Under the pieces are notes generated by a model. The model made no database searches and was not told where the DNA came from. It saw only the letters and a program-made list of their open reading frames with translations. A program made the translations under genes and the position numbers. A stretch of DNA of 64,000 nucleotides from Cellvibrionaceae bacterium (GTDB lineage Bacteria > Pseudomonadota > Gammaproteobacteria > Pseudomonadales > Cellvibrionaceae), in NCBI GenBank assembly GCA_021151825.1, contig JAGKWQ010000006.1, positions 124,001-188,000 on the forward strand, given 5' to 3'. Below, in pieces: positions 36,810 through 45,298 of the stretch (the stretch's first letter is position 1; every line of letters begins with the position of its first letter).

Positions 36810-37241
36810 TTACAAGGGCAGGCTTACAGTACTACGATAGTTTTCTAGCAAATTAGCTAATTTGGAAAACTGTGGACCTACTGCTGATTTCACCATATAG
36901 CCTGCAATATTTTGGTGATAAGCGCGGGTGCGGTCTGAATCGGCATCCGAGGTAGTTAAGATAAAAATAATACTGTCATGCAGTTCTTTATCGCTACGAA
37001 CTTCTTGCAGAAACTCAAAGCCATCCATGCGTGGCATATTCAAATCCAATAGAATTAAATAAGGTTTTTCAATGCGAAGCTCATCGTTTTGGTGACGTAA
37101 AATTTCCAACGCTTCCAAGCCATCGCGCGCAAGTGTAATTGGAAAATCCATTTCGTGTTTACGCAAACTTCGCACTACAGATTCCGCCGCAACATCATCA
37201 TCATCCACAATTAAAATATTCACTTTATAAGGTTTATTCAT
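36810..37241 (-). CDS. Single-domain response regulator (Rcp1/CheY-like)
   Basis: This 143-residue stand-alone receiver starts at the ATG at 37241. The acidic cluster DDDD is at 13-16, the phospho-acceptor is Asp66 in LILLDLNMPRMDG, the switch Thr is in ILTTSDAD and the conserved Lys is in GYMVKSAV. It has no output domain. The insertion before the aspartate (HQNDELRIEKPY) is typical of the Rcp1 group, which pairs with PAS- or phytochrome-type kinases. It overlaps the upstream kinase stop by 8 bases and precedes the GGDEF-EAL gene by 44. It probably carries phosphate or acts by binding. Confidence 0.9.
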   Translation of the reverse strand: MNKPYKVNILIVDDDDVAAESVVRSLRKHEMDFPITLARDGLEALEILRHQNDELRIEKPYLILLDLNMPRMDGFEFLQEVRSDKELHDSIIFILTTSDADSDRTRAYHQNIAGYMVKSAVGPQFSKLANLLENYRSTVSLPL

Positions 37242-38694
37242 CGATATCTTTCCTCGCAAAACGCGGCCACCACACATGGAAACTGCAGCCGGGGTTATCG
37301 GTATTGCTAATTAATTCAATTTGTCCTCCATGGCTTTCGGTGAGGCGCTTGGCCAGTGCAAGGCCAATACCGCTACCGCTCGACTCACCGGTGCTCAATG
37401 TTTGGAATAAGCGAAAAACGCGCTCTTGTGCGTTTTTGGGAATGCCGGGGCCGTTGTCTGTTACCTTAAACAAGGAATAACTACCACTTGCTTCAACGCT
37501 GATGGTGATATGGGGATTTATGCCGTTGTGGTGTTTGAGTGCATTGCTAAATAAATTGCGCAACACGGTTTCCAGCGGAATTTTAGCGGCGGTAATTTCT
37601 TTAAGATGTATTTCTTGTTGAATGGAAAAATTTGCCGGTATGGGGTGCATTTCAACAATGCCGTTAATCAATGCTTCTACATCAACCACGGAAGACTCTT
37701 TGGCGCGTTTACCGGCACGGGCATAAAGTAACAAATCTTCAATCAGCCGTTCCATGCGCTCAATACGCAAACGAATGCGTTCGATATTTTTTTGGACCGG
37801 TTCGGGAATATCACCGCCGAGGTCTTCATGAATCCATTCCACTAAATCGCTGATGCCGCGCAATGGTGATTTCAAATCGTGTGATGCTACATAGGTAAAC
37901 TCTTCCAGATGCGCATTTGCTTGCTTCAGATTTAATTCCAGGCGTTTGCGTTCTGAAATATCAGTAACCACGGCCAGCGTTAAATTGCCGGTATCACTGG
38001 CAACCTGGCTCAAACCGATTTCAATGGGAATTTCCGTTCCGCTTTTATGACGCCCCGTTAAATCGCGCCCTAATCCCATGGGGCGCAAGCTGGGTTTTTG
38101 GATGTAGCCTTCGCGTAATTTTTCATGACCTGCGCGATAGCGTTCAGGTAATAAAATATCCATAGAGTGCCCCAGCAATTCTTCTCTGGTGTAACCAAAT
38201 AATTTCAACAGGCTGGGGTTCATCATTTGAATGATGCCATCCTCATCGACCAATAACTGGCCGTAAGGGGAGGCTTCAATCACTTTGCTCAATCGTTCTT
38301 CCAGTTGTTTTCGGCGGCTAATATTGACGATAGTGGCAACAATAAATTGTTCACCATCGGCGAGGAGTGAACGCAGGCCGATTTCAAGCGGGAACTCTGT
38401 ATTGTCTTTACGCTTGCCATACAAATCTCGCCCGGCACCCATGTAGCGTGTGGAGGGTTGATCGGTATAACTCTGGCGCAATTGGGCGTGATTGCGGTTG
38501 TAACGTTCAGGGAGCAGCAGGTCGATGCTTTTTTCAAGCAGCTCTTCGCGGGAATAGCCAAACAGGCGTTCGGCTTCGGCATTGATGTAACTGATGCGGC
38601 CATCCTGATGGGTCACGATAATACCGGCAGGTACTGCATCCAGTAATTCGCGTATGTAACCTGATTGTTTGGGGATATTACCCTGAGGTGGCAT
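37234..38694 (-). CDS. PAS-PAS-HisKA-HATPase sensor kinase
   Basis: This 486-residue soluble kinase has no membrane segment. Two very similar PAS domains (about 15-125 and 135-247) share the pattern RLFGYSREELL, SIDLLLPERYNRNH and GRDLYGKRKDNTEFPLEIGL, pointing to internal duplication. HisKA has His272 in VASHDLKSPLRGISDLV. The ATPase domain has FSNALKHH, the GPGIP box and SGIGLALAKRLTESHGG. This is the phytochrome-like soluble kinase class. GGGAG lies 8 bases before the ATG. It is the first gene of the operon with the single REC and the REC-PAS-PAS-GGDEF-EAL protein, so cytoplasmic signals such as redox or oxygen sensed by PAS could reach cyclic di-GMP. No haem or flavin residue was certain. 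Confidence 0.9.
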   Translation of the reverse strand: MPPQGNIPKQSGYIRELLDAVPAGIIVTHQDGRISYINAEAERLFGYSREELLEKSIDLLLPERYNRNHAQLRQSYTDQPSTRYMGAGRDLYGKRKDNTEFPLEIGLRSLLADGEQFIVATIVNISRRKQLEERLSKVIEASPYGQLLVDEDGIIQMMNPSLLKLFGYTREELLGHSMDILLPERYRAGHEKLREGYIQKPSLRPMGLGRDLTGRHKSGTEIPIEIGLSQVASDTGNLTLAVVTDISERKRLELNLKQANAHLEEFTYVASHDLKSPLRGISDLVEWIHEDLGGDIPEPVQKNIERIRLRIERMERLIEDLLLYARAGKRAKESSVVDVEALINGIVEMHPIPANFSIQQEIHLKEITAAKIPLETVLRNLFSNALKHHNGINPHITISVEASGSYSLFKVTDNGPGIPKNAQERVFRLFQTLSTGESSGSGIGLALAKRLTESHGGQIELISNTDNPGCSFHVWWPRFARKDIDE

Positions 38695-38930
38695 CCGTAC
38701 GGCTCCCTTGGTTGCCTTTACTTAACCACGCATAGCGTTTCGCAAGGAGATTCCCCCTAAACCGCGCGGTTACTGGCTTGAGTATAGGCAGTGGCTATTT
38801 GTTAGGCAGCGTTGTCAGCGAAAAAGGCAGGGGTTTTTCAGAGTTTTTGGCAATAAGAAATCTATGGGTTGATGCAATTAGTTGCGTCGAAGGTGAGTGA
38901 GATAGAGAAGGCTGGCAAAGGAGAGATAAA
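38695..38930. other. Promoter side of the kinase operon, no gene
   Basis: This gap runs from the kinase start to the tpx terminator and with that terminator exceeds 300 bases. It should hold the kinase operon promoter, transcribed to the left. I see no recognisable operator or small gene. Confidence 0.4.
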
Positions 38931-38959
38931 TAAAAACGCCAGCATAACGCTGGCGTTTT
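38931..38959 (-). terminator. Terminator after tpx
   Basis: The arms CGCCAGC and GCTGGCG, extended by AAAA/TTTT, flank a five-base loop. Read leftward it ends in a T-rich run, as needed for tpx on the minus strand. Confidence 0.85.
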
Positions 38960-39009
38960 CAGTTCGAAGCTTTCAAATTAGAAGTTTTCAAACGTTAAGT
39001 CGGCAACAA

Positions 39010-39507
39010 CTAAGTCAGTACTTTCAATGCAGCATCGTAGTTAGGTTCATGGGCAACTTCGCTCACCAGCTCGGTGTGCAACACTTTGCCTTCAGTATCC
39101 AGCACCACTACAGCGCGAGCACTCAAACCGGTAAGGGGACCATCAACCAGTTTTACACCGAAATCAGACGCGAAAGCAGAGCGAAATGCTGACGCCGGGA
39201 TTACTTTGTCCAAACCTTCTGCGCCGCAGAAGCGGGCCAGGGCAAAAGGCAGGTCTTGCGATGCGCAAATCACAACAGTGTTATCGAGTGCGCTGGCTTG
39301 CGCGTTAAACGTGCGTACCGATTGTGCACAAATGGGAGTATCAACACTTGGGAAAATATTCAGAACAACGCGCTTGCCAACCAAATCGCCAGAGGAAACG
39401 TCGGAAAGGTCGGTTTTTACCAGTTTGAACGCCGGTGCTTTGCTGCCAACTGCGGGCAGGTTTCCGTTGGTATTGAAAGGATTTCCTTTGAGAGTCACTG
39501 TTGCCAT
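39010..39507 (-). CDS. tpx: Thiol peroxidase (2-Cys peroxiredoxin)
   Basis: This periplasm- or cytoplasm-located atypical 2-Cys peroxiredoxin reduces lipid and hydrogen peroxides with thioredoxin. It has 165 residues from the ATG at 39507, which has AGGAG upstream; the frame continues upstream but that part is not Tpx-like. The peroxidatic Cys60 is in FPSVDTPICAQSVR and the resolving Cys94 is in ARFCGAEGLD, close to E. coli Cys61 and Cys95. The segment VTLKGNPFNTNGNLPAVGSKAP is the usual start. It is monocistronic, with its own terminator and a long upstream region containing palindromes, so oxidative-stress control is plausible. Confidence 0.95.
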   Translation of the reverse strand: MATVTLKGNPFNTNGNLPAVGSKAPAFKLVKTDLSDVSSGDLVGKRVVLNIFPSVDTPICAQSVRTFNAQASALDNTVVICASQDLPFALARFCGAEGLDKVIPASAFRSAFASDFGVKLVDGPLTGLSARAVVVLDTEGKVLHTELVSEVAHEPNYDAALKVLT

Positions 39508-39681
39508 AAAAATACTCCTGAACCTTGTGAGTTGATTGTCGGTAAAAATAACTTTGTGAAGCCTAGATGATGGAGACGAAAAAAGGAATTGCAATGGACG
39601 CCATGGAGGAAAAAATCTTTTTAATAACAGGGAATTGGTCATGTTTTGGTGAAATGCCGCACGCATGTTTTTAATCGTATG

Positions 39682-39699
39682 GGCGCGATTTATCGCGCC
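39682..39699. promoter_or_regulatory. Perfect 18-bp palindrome upstream of tpx
   Basis: The eight-base arms GGCGCGAT and ATCGCGCC flank TT. It lies 175-192 bases upstream of the tpx start. No T-run follows in either direction, so it is a candidate operator and not a terminator. Its distance from tpx leaves the target uncertain. Confidence 0.4.
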
Positions 39700-39780
39700 T
39701 GAAAATTGTGGCAATTCATTGGCCGGTGATTCACTGCAAGGGGAGGCAAGAGGCAAGGGCGTAATAAATTGCGCCTCTAC

Positions 39781-39819
39781 GGATCAGCAATTGTTCAATG
39801 CGGATCAACAATTGTTCAA
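39781..39819. repeat. Two direct repeats of an 18-bp motif, 21-bp period
   Basis: GGATCAGCAATTGTTCAA (39781-39798) and GGATCAACAATTGTTCAA (39802-39819) differ at one base and are spaced by two helical turns. Each contains CAATTG. They end 23 bases upstream of the -35 of the proposed 4.5S RNA promoter, where an activator or UP-like element would act. They could be an operator or a duplicated upstream element. The rest of 39508-39842 has no gene. Confidence 0.5.
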
Positions 39820-39842
39820 AAAAGTAAATGAAAAATTCTGCC

Positions 39843-39871
39843 TTGCAATGGTAGGGCAAAGTGTTGATAAT
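39843..39871 (+). promoter_or_regulatory. Sigma-70-type promoter for the 4.5S RNA
   Basis: TTGCAA (39843-39848) and GATAAT (39866-39871) are separated by 17 bases. Transcription would begin near 39878, about 39 bases upstream of the mature RNA, consistent with the 5' trimming by RNase P known for E. coli 4.5S RNA. Confidence 0.55.
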
Positions 39872-39916
39872 GCGCGCCTCTTGCGATAGCCGCCCGGTTA
39901 TCAATGCAAGCACTAT

Positions 39917-40025
<109 letters not shown>

Positions 40026-40124
40026 TCCTAAATCCCTTCTTTTAAAATCTGTTTTTTCCCTGAATTAACGTTATTTGATTAATGGATTCGTTTGCACTTG
40101 GTGTCTATTTGCGCCTTGCGCCGC

Positions 40125-40130
40125 TATAAT
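40125..40130 (+). promoter_or_regulatory. -10 box upstream of dnaX
   Basis: A perfect TATAAT lies 50 bases before the dnaX ATG. No good -35 hexamer lies 17 bases upstream (TGTCTA is there), so strength is uncertain. Confidence 0.4.
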
Positions 40131-40179
40131 CGCCGCCTGATTTTTTATTCGTCCTTTTGGCAAGAGAGCAGCATCCGGC

Positions 40180-42252
40180 ATGAGCTATCAAGTTCTGGCG
40201 CGCAAGTGGCGTCCGCGGGTTTTCCGCGAAATGGTGGGACAGGAGCACGTACTCCAGGCCCTGATTAACGCCCTGGACCATAATCGCCTGCACCATGCTT
40301 ATCTGTTTACCGGTACTCGCGGTGTGGGTAAAACCACCATCGCGCGTATTCTGGCGAAATGTCTCAACTGTGAAACCGGTGTTAGTTCCGAGCCTTGTGG
40401 CCAATGTTCAAGCTGCCGCGAAATTGCTGAAGGCCGGTTTGTCGATTTGATCGAAGTGGACGCTGCCTCGCGCACTAAAGTGGAAGATACGCGCGAGCTG
40501 CTGGAAAATGTCCAGTACGCGCCGACTCGCGGTCGCTACAAGGTTTACCTGATCGACGAAGTCCATATGCTCTCCAACAGCAGCTTTAACGCACTGTTGA
40601 AAACACTGGAAGAGCCTCCTCCTCATGTGAAGTTTTTGCTGGCGACCACTGACCCGCAAAAATTGCCCATGACCATCCTCTCGCGCTGTTTGCAGTTCAA
40701 CCTGAAAAACATGAACCCCGAGCGTATTGTCCAGCATTTGAAGTTTGTGTTGGAACAGGAGTTGGTCCCTTACGAAGAATCTGCCCTTTGGCACCTTGGC
40801 CGTGCTGCTGATGGCAGTATGCGTGATGCGATGAGCTTGACTGATCAGGCGATTGCCTATGGTTCCGGCAAGATTACCGAATCCGAAGTCAGTACCATGT
40901 TGGGCACCATCGATCAGACTGCCGTTTACGATGTAGTGACTGCACTGGCGAGTTATGATGGGCGCGCTGTTCTTGCGGCTGTGGAGCGCATGTCCGAACA
41001 AGCACCGGATTACGCCAGTGCGTTGGCTGAAATGTTGGCAGTATTGCACCGTATTGCCATTGCCCAGGCATTGCCAGAGGCGGTTGATAACAGTCACGGT
41101 GATCGCGAGCGTATTCTACAGTTATCGCAACAAATGCCAGCGGAAGATGTGCAACTCTTTTATCAAACTGCCTTGTTAGGTCGTCGCGACTTGCCATTGG
41201 CACCGGATCCGCGCGCCGGTTTTGAGATGGTGTTATTACGGATGCTGGCGTTCAAGCCTCAGGGCGTAATCGATATGCCAACCCAGGCATTGCCACAATC
41301 CACCGCGCCGATAAAACCAGTCTTAACTGCGCCGGCTAACATTCCTGCAAGCACTGTTGTACCCAATCCTGTTATTGCAAATGTTGCTCCACAAGTGACT
41401 GCTCTGCCACAAGTAGCGGCACCACACACGCAAGCACATCAAGCCGCTCAACCGGCAGTTGTTGCTCAAGCTCCGGCGCCTGTAATGAGCCAAGCGAGCG
41501 TTCCTGCTGCGCCCGCAAGTACCCCGGTTTCTGCACCGCAATCAGCCGCCCCATCGGCGCTGCCTGAGCCGCCGCCATTTGATGGCCCATACGATAATAT
41601 TCCCGACGATGAATATGCAGAATATGCGCAGGCTCCGGCTTATTACGAAGCGCCAGCTGCGGCAGATCAGGCTTCTGTATCAGTTGACCATGGAGTAAAC
41701 GAACCAAAAAAGCCTGAGGCGGCGCAGCCGCCTGCTGCGGCCATATTAGACTCTGTATTTAATTCATCGGCTGTTGTTACTCCGGTTGAAATCACTGCTC
41801 CCGCACCCAAACCGATAACACCTGAACCTGTACGCGCAAAACCATTGCGCAAGGTTCCTTACGAACAGGCAGGGCCGCAGGATTGGACTGAAATTTATTT
41901 GGGCCTGGGTGTTACCGGAATTTTGCAAAGTACGGTTGCCAATTGCCAACTAATTAGCCGGCAAGGCAATGCCTTCCAATTTGTATTGGATGAAAACAAC
42001 AGCACTCTATTTGATGTGAGCCATGAGAAACGTTTGGCGGATTTGCTTACGGATTATTTTACCGAGACCATTCACGTCAGTATCCAGTTAGGAAAAATTA
42101 CTGCAGAAACGCCAGCGTTGATGGTGATTCGTTTGCGCGAAGAACGTCAGCTGCAAGCGATAGACGCCATCAAGAATGATCCGATTGTGCAACAGCTAAT
42201 TGCACAATTCGGCGCAACCTTGCGTGAAGATACAATTCAACCGGTCAATTGA
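40180..42252 (+). CDS. dnaX: DNA polymerase III subunits tau and gamma
   Basis: This is the clamp-loader ATPase and replisome organiser, full length (tau) 690 residues. Walker A is GTRGVGKT at 45-52. The zinc cysteines are 64, 73, 76 and 79 (CLNCETG, CGQCSSC). Walker B is LIDEVHML, and the sensor-1/SRC region is TILSRCLQF. Residues to about 370 form domains I-III. A long Ala/Pro/Gln-rich linker follows (about 375-560), then the C-terminal tau domain that binds DnaB and polymerase alpha. A slippery heptamer with a hairpin at 41706-41733 predicts a 512-residue gamma form. It is followed by ybaB and recR on the same strand, as in E. coli. Confidence 0.96.
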   Translation: MSYQVLARKWRPRVFREMVGQEHVLQALINALDHNRLHHAYLFTGTRGVGKTTIARILAKCLNCETGVSSEPCGQCSSCREIAEGRFVDLIEVDAASRTKVEDTRELLENVQYAPTRGRYKVYLIDEVHMLSNSSFNALLKTLEEPPPHVKFLLATTDPQKLPMTILSRCLQFNLKNMNPERIVQHLKFVLEQELVPYEESALWHLGRAADGSMRDAMSLTDQAIAYGSGKITESEVSTMLGTIDQTAVYDVVTALASYDGRAVLAAVERMSEQAPDYASALAEMLAVLHRIAIAQALPEAVDNSHGDRERILQLSQQMPAEDVQLFYQTALLGRRDLPLAPDPRAGFEMVLLRMLAFKPQGVIDMPTQALPQSTAPIKPVLTAPANIPASTVVPNPVIANVAPQVTALPQVAAPHTQAHQAAQPAVVAQAPAPVMSQASVPAAPASTPVSAPQSAAPSALPEPPPFDGPYDNIPDDEYAEYAQAPAYYEAPAAADQASVSVDHGVNEPKKPEAAQPPAAAILDSVFNSSAVVTPVEITAPAPKPITPEPVRAKPLRKVPYEQAGPQDWTEIYLGLGVTGILQSTVANCQLISRQGNAFQFVLDENNSTLFDVSHEKRLADLLTDYFTETIHVSIQLGKITAETPALMVIRLREERQLQAIDAIKNDPIVQQLIAQFGATLREDTIQPVN
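41692..41733 (+). promoter_or_regulatory. Programmed -1 frameshift signal in dnaX
   Basis: In the dnaX frame the heptamer A-AAA-AAG occupies 41706-41712. Four bases later a seven-pair stem AGGCGGC/GCCGCCT with loop GCA (41717-41733) can stall the ribosome. An internal GGAG at 41692-41695 lies 10 bases before the heptamer, where the E. coli stimulatory Shine-Dalgarno element sits. After slipping, the next codons are GCC then TGA (41715-41717), so the product ends one residue after Lys511. Confidence 0.88.
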
Positions 42253-42299
42253 ATTTTTTGATCAATTTATTTTAATTTTATATTTAGAAAGAGGGCGCT

Positions 42300-42620
42300 A
42301 TGAAAGGTCTTGGCGATTTAATGAAACAGGCCCAGCAAATGCAGGCCAATATGCAAAAAATGCAGGAAGACCTGGCTAAAGCTGAAGTGAAAGGTGAGGC
42401 GGGTGCAGGTTTGGTTTCTGTTGTGATGACTGGCCGTCACGATGTAAAACGTGTAAGCATCGACGACAGTTTATTAAGTGAAGATAAAGAAATGCTGGAA
42501 GATTTACTCGCTGCTGCTGTGAATGATGCCGTGCGCAAGATCGAACAACAAAATCGTGACCAAATGGAAAAAATGACAGCTGGTATGGGAATTCCGCCTG
42601 ATTTCAAAATGCCATTTTAA
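42300..42620 (+). CDS. ybaB: YbaB/EbfC nucleoid-associated protein
   Basis: This 106-residue dimeric DNA-binding protein begins MKGLGDLMKQAQQMQANMQKMQEDLA and contains the core VKRVSIDDSLL and the C-terminal helix with PDFKMPF. The size and motifs match E. coli YbaB. It is encoded between dnaX and recR, 47 bases after one and 41 before the other, the usual operon order. It probably has a nucleoid or replication-recovery role, but the precise function in this organism is not established. Confidence 0.95.
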   Translation: MKGLGDLMKQAQQMQANMQKMQEDLAKAEVKGEAGAGLVSVVMTGRHDVKRVSIDDSLLSEDKEMLEDLLAAAVNDAVRKIEQQNRDQMEKMTAGMGIPPDFKMPF

Positions 42621-42661
42621 CATTTGATAAAACCAATTAATCACCACAAAAAGTAGTTTCC

Positions 42662-43273
42662 ATGTTTAGTCCGCTTATTGATGAACTTATGGCATCGCTG
42701 CGCTGCTTACCTGGCGTTGGCCCCAAATCTGCCCAGCGTATGGCGTTGCATTTATTGGAGCGTGACCGTGCAGGAGCAGAGCGCCTTGCTACGAGTTTGC
42801 AAAAAGCTGTCGCGGGTGTTGGCCGCTGCGAACGTTGTCGCACGCTCACTGAACAAAAGTTTTGTGGCATTTGCGCGAACAACCGTCGCGATAACACCTT
42901 GTTGTGTGTGGTGGAAACTCCGGGTGATGTATTGGCGATTGAGCAAGCGGGTACGTACCAAGGTAAATATTTTGTGTTGCTCGGCCATCTGTCGCCTATT
43001 GATGGTATAGGTCCGGAAGATATTGGGGTCGATCAATTAATAAAATTATTACAACATGATCCCGAGCATCCTGAGGATCGAATTCTCGAAGTTATCCTTG
43101 CTACCAACCCTACGGTGGAAGGTGAGGCAACGGCGTATTACATCAGTGAGCGCGCCAAAAATTTACATGTCACTGTATCGCGTATTGCCCATGGTGTTCC
43201 ACTCGGTGGTGAGTTGGAATTTATTGATGGCGGTACTCTTGCGCACGCGTTTTCATCGCGCCGCAGTTTATAA
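42662..43273 (+). CDS. recR: Recombination protein RecR
   Basis: RecR works with RecF and RecO to load RecA at single-strand gaps. It has 203 residues. An N-terminal helix-hairpin-helix reads LPGVGPKSAQRMALHLL, and a C4 zinc finger spans CERCRTLTEQKFCGICANN. The Toprim domain follows, with VVETPGDVLAIEQ and VILATNPTVEGEATAYYI, and the C-terminal Walker-B-like ASRIAHGVPLGGELEF pattern. The length is typical. It follows ybaB in the dnaX operon. Confidence 0.96.
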   Translation: MFSPLIDELMASLRCLPGVGPKSAQRMALHLLERDRAGAERLATSLQKAVAGVGRCERCRTLTEQKFCGICANNRRDNTLLCVVETPGDVLAIEQAGTYQGKYFVLLGHLSPIDGIGPEDIGVDQLIKLLQHDPEHPEDRILEVILATNPTVEGEATAYYISERAKNLHVTVSRIAHGVPLGGELEFIDGGTLAHAFSSRRSL

Positions 43274-43308
43274 ATTCCGTAGATCCCTGTTGTGTAGATA
43301 ATTCTCTA

Positions 43309-44448
43309 ATGTTAATTCCTACCGAACCAATCTGGATTGATCAGGACGATCAATTAGCGGCGCTTTGCGCTACCTGGCGCCAACAAGCGGCTATTGCTGT
43401 AGACACGGAATTTATGCGCAGCGAAACGTTTTATCCGATTGCCGGCTTGCTGCAAATCGGTGATGGCAAGGGTTGTTATTTAATTGATCCCCTGGCGATT
43501 AACAGCAACGAGCCACTGCGGGAATTAATGCTTGATCCGGCAGTAACCAAAGTGTTGCATTCCTGCTCGGAAGATTTGGAAGTATTCCAGCGCTGGTTAG
43601 GCGTTGTGCCAGCCCCGTTGTTTGATACGCAAATCGCTGCCGCGTTTGCGGGTTTAGGTTTCAGCCTCGGATATTCATCGCTGGTAAAAAATCTGCTGAC
43701 GATCGAAATCCCCAAAGATGAAACCCGTTCCGATTGGGTGCAGCGGCCCTTGAGCCTCGCGCAATTAAAATATGCAGCGCTGGATGTGGCCCATATGTTG
43801 GTTGTGTATGGAAAATTGTTGCAATTGCTAAAAGCCAACAACCGCCTGGAATGGGTAAAAAGTGATTGCGCCGATTTGGTCGCGAATGCGCGCAAACCGG
43901 AAGAGTTTTCCGATGCTTACCAGAAAGTGGGTTTTGCGTGGAAATTGCGCCCGCTGGAATTATCGATCCTGCGCGATTTATGTGTCTGGCGCGAATGCGA
44001 AGCACGTGCCCGTAATATTCCGCGCAACCGTTTAATTAAAGAACCATCGCTGTGGGAGATTGCACGCAAAAAAGTACAGGATCTTGCCCATTTGCAAAAA
44101 GTGCCGGACATTCCGTCGCGCACGGTAAAAAATGATGGCGAAACGATTCTGCAAATTGTGAATACCGCATTGGATCGCGATGAGTCCACTTGGCCCACAC
44201 GTCTGGATCCTCCGCTTGCACAGAGTGAAGGTCCGTTGATGAAAAGCCTGAAAAATTTTGTCCGTGAATTCGCTGAGCAACAACAGATTCCCGCTGAGAT
44301 ATTGATTCGCAAAAAGGACTACGAATTTATTGTGCGCTCGGGAATGAAGGGCGGCGAATACCAATTACCAGTGCGTTTGCAGGGGTGGCGTTTCGGTTTG
44401 ATTGGCGAAGGATTATTGCGCATCGCGCAAAGCCAGTTTTTATCCTAA
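43309..44448 (+). CDS. rnd: Ribonuclease D
   Basis: This 3'-5' exoribonuclease of the DEDDy family trims tRNA precursors and other small RNAs. It has 379 residues. The catalytic acids occur in order: VDTEFMRSETFYP (Asp and Glu, near 25), LHSCSEDLEVF (Asp) and YAALDVAHML (Tyr and Asp). One HRDC domain follows (about 210-290: LSILRDLCVWRECEARARN) and a second, weaker one ends the protein. It starts 35 bases after recR and precedes ycgL and ycgN, an order also found in pseudomonads. Confidence 0.95.
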   Translation: MLIPTEPIWIDQDDQLAALCATWRQQAAIAVDTEFMRSETFYPIAGLLQIGDGKGCYLIDPLAINSNEPLRELMLDPAVTKVLHSCSEDLEVFQRWLGVVPAPLFDTQIAAAFAGLGFSLGYSSLVKNLLTIEIPKDETRSDWVQRPLSLAQLKYAALDVAHMLVVYGKLLQLLKANNRLEWVKSDCADLVANARKPEEFSDAYQKVGFAWKLRPLELSILRDLCVWRECEARARNIPRNRLIKEPSLWEIARKKVQDLAHLQKVPDIPSRTVKNDGETILQIVNTALDRDESTWPTRLDPPLAQSEGPLMKSLKNFVREFAEQQQIPAEILIRKKDYEFIVRSGMKGGEYQLPVRLQGWRFGLIGEGLLRIAQSQFLS

Positions 44449-44518
44449 TCTGTGTATTACCTGTTTTAACCTGAACGTTACTATTTGATCGCTCGTTATC
44501 TACGAAAGCCAGCTACTT

Positions 44519-44815
44519 ATGAAAATTATTTGTGAAATTTACCGCAGCCCAAAAGAAGAAGGGATGTACCTCTACGTAAAGAAAGAGGAAGGCCTGAGCC
44601 GGGTTCCGGAAGATTTATTAACGCTTTTTGGCAAACCGCAGCAAGCGATGGTGTTGCTATTAACACCGGGGAAAAAACTCGCCAATGCCAGCGTGGAAAA
44701 AGTGGCGGAGAGTTTGGAAGAAAAAGGGTTTTATCTGCAGATGCCGCCGCGCGCTGAACGCGATGTTGATGCAGAGCGCATTCGTGCGCTTAACTCAAAA
44801 TTATCCGGTCATTAA
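44519..44815 (+). CDS. ycgL: YcgL-domain protein
   Basis: This 98-residue small protein matches the YcgL domain: MKIICEIYRSPKEEGMYLYV, then PEDLLTLFGKPQ and a C-terminal ESLEEKGFYLQMPP. The family is widespread in gammaproteobacteria, next to rnd or minCDE. Its function is unknown, though family members have been linked to RNA metabolism through rnd. It ends 5 bases before ycgN. Confidence 0.92.
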   Translation: MKIICEIYRSPKEEGMYLYVKKEEGLSRVPEDLLTLFGKPQQAMVLLLTPGKKLANASVEKVAESLEEKGFYLQMPPRAERDVDAERIRALNSKLSGH

Positions 44816-44820
44816 TTGGT

Positions 44821-45264
44821 ATGGCACAGCAAGTATTCTGGTTAGCAAAAACGCTGGAACAGATGTCGCTTGAGGAGTTTGAATCCCTGTGCGATGGCTG
44901 CGGTAAATGCTGCCTGCACAAACTGGAAGATGAAGATACCGGCGATGTGTATTACACCAAAGTGGCCTGCCGCTATCTGGACCATGACACCTGCCGCTGC
45001 CAGGAATACACTAATCGCCAGCAGTTAGTAGCGGCCTGTGCGGTGCTTACGCCGGAATCGGTGAAAGACACATACTGGTTGCCCGAAACCTGCGCCTATC
45101 GTCTGGTTGCTGAAGGTATCCCGTTATTCGATTGGCATCCGTTGGTGTCCGGTGACCCGGATTCCATTCATAGTGCCGGTGTTTCGGTGCGTGGCCGGGT
45201 GCTTCATGAAACGTCGGTAAATCCCGATGATCTTGAAGATTATGTAATTCGTTGGGTGAATTGA
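44821..45264 (+). CDS. ycgN: YcgN/YkgJ-family cysteine-cluster protein
   Basis: This 147-residue protein of the UPF0260 family contains a dense cysteine set: Cys24, Cys27, Cys30, Cys31 (LCDGCGKCCLHKLEDED), Cys50, Cys58, Cys60 and Cys73. Such an arrangement suggests a zinc or iron-sulfur site. It begins with MAQQVFWLAKTLEQMSLEEFE, and the length equals E. coli YcgN (about 150). No function has been established. Translation is probably linked to ycgL 5 bases upstream. Confidence 0.92.
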   Translation: MAQQVFWLAKTLEQMSLEEFESLCDGCGKCCLHKLEDEDTGDVYYTKVACRYLDHDTCRCQEYTNRQQLVAACAVLTPESVKDTYWLPETCAYRLVAEGIPLFDWHPLVSGDPDSIHSAGVSVRGRVLHETSVNPDDLEDYVIRWVN

Positions 45265-45298
45265 TGTTTGTAAATATAAATGCCTGGAGATACTGCTA

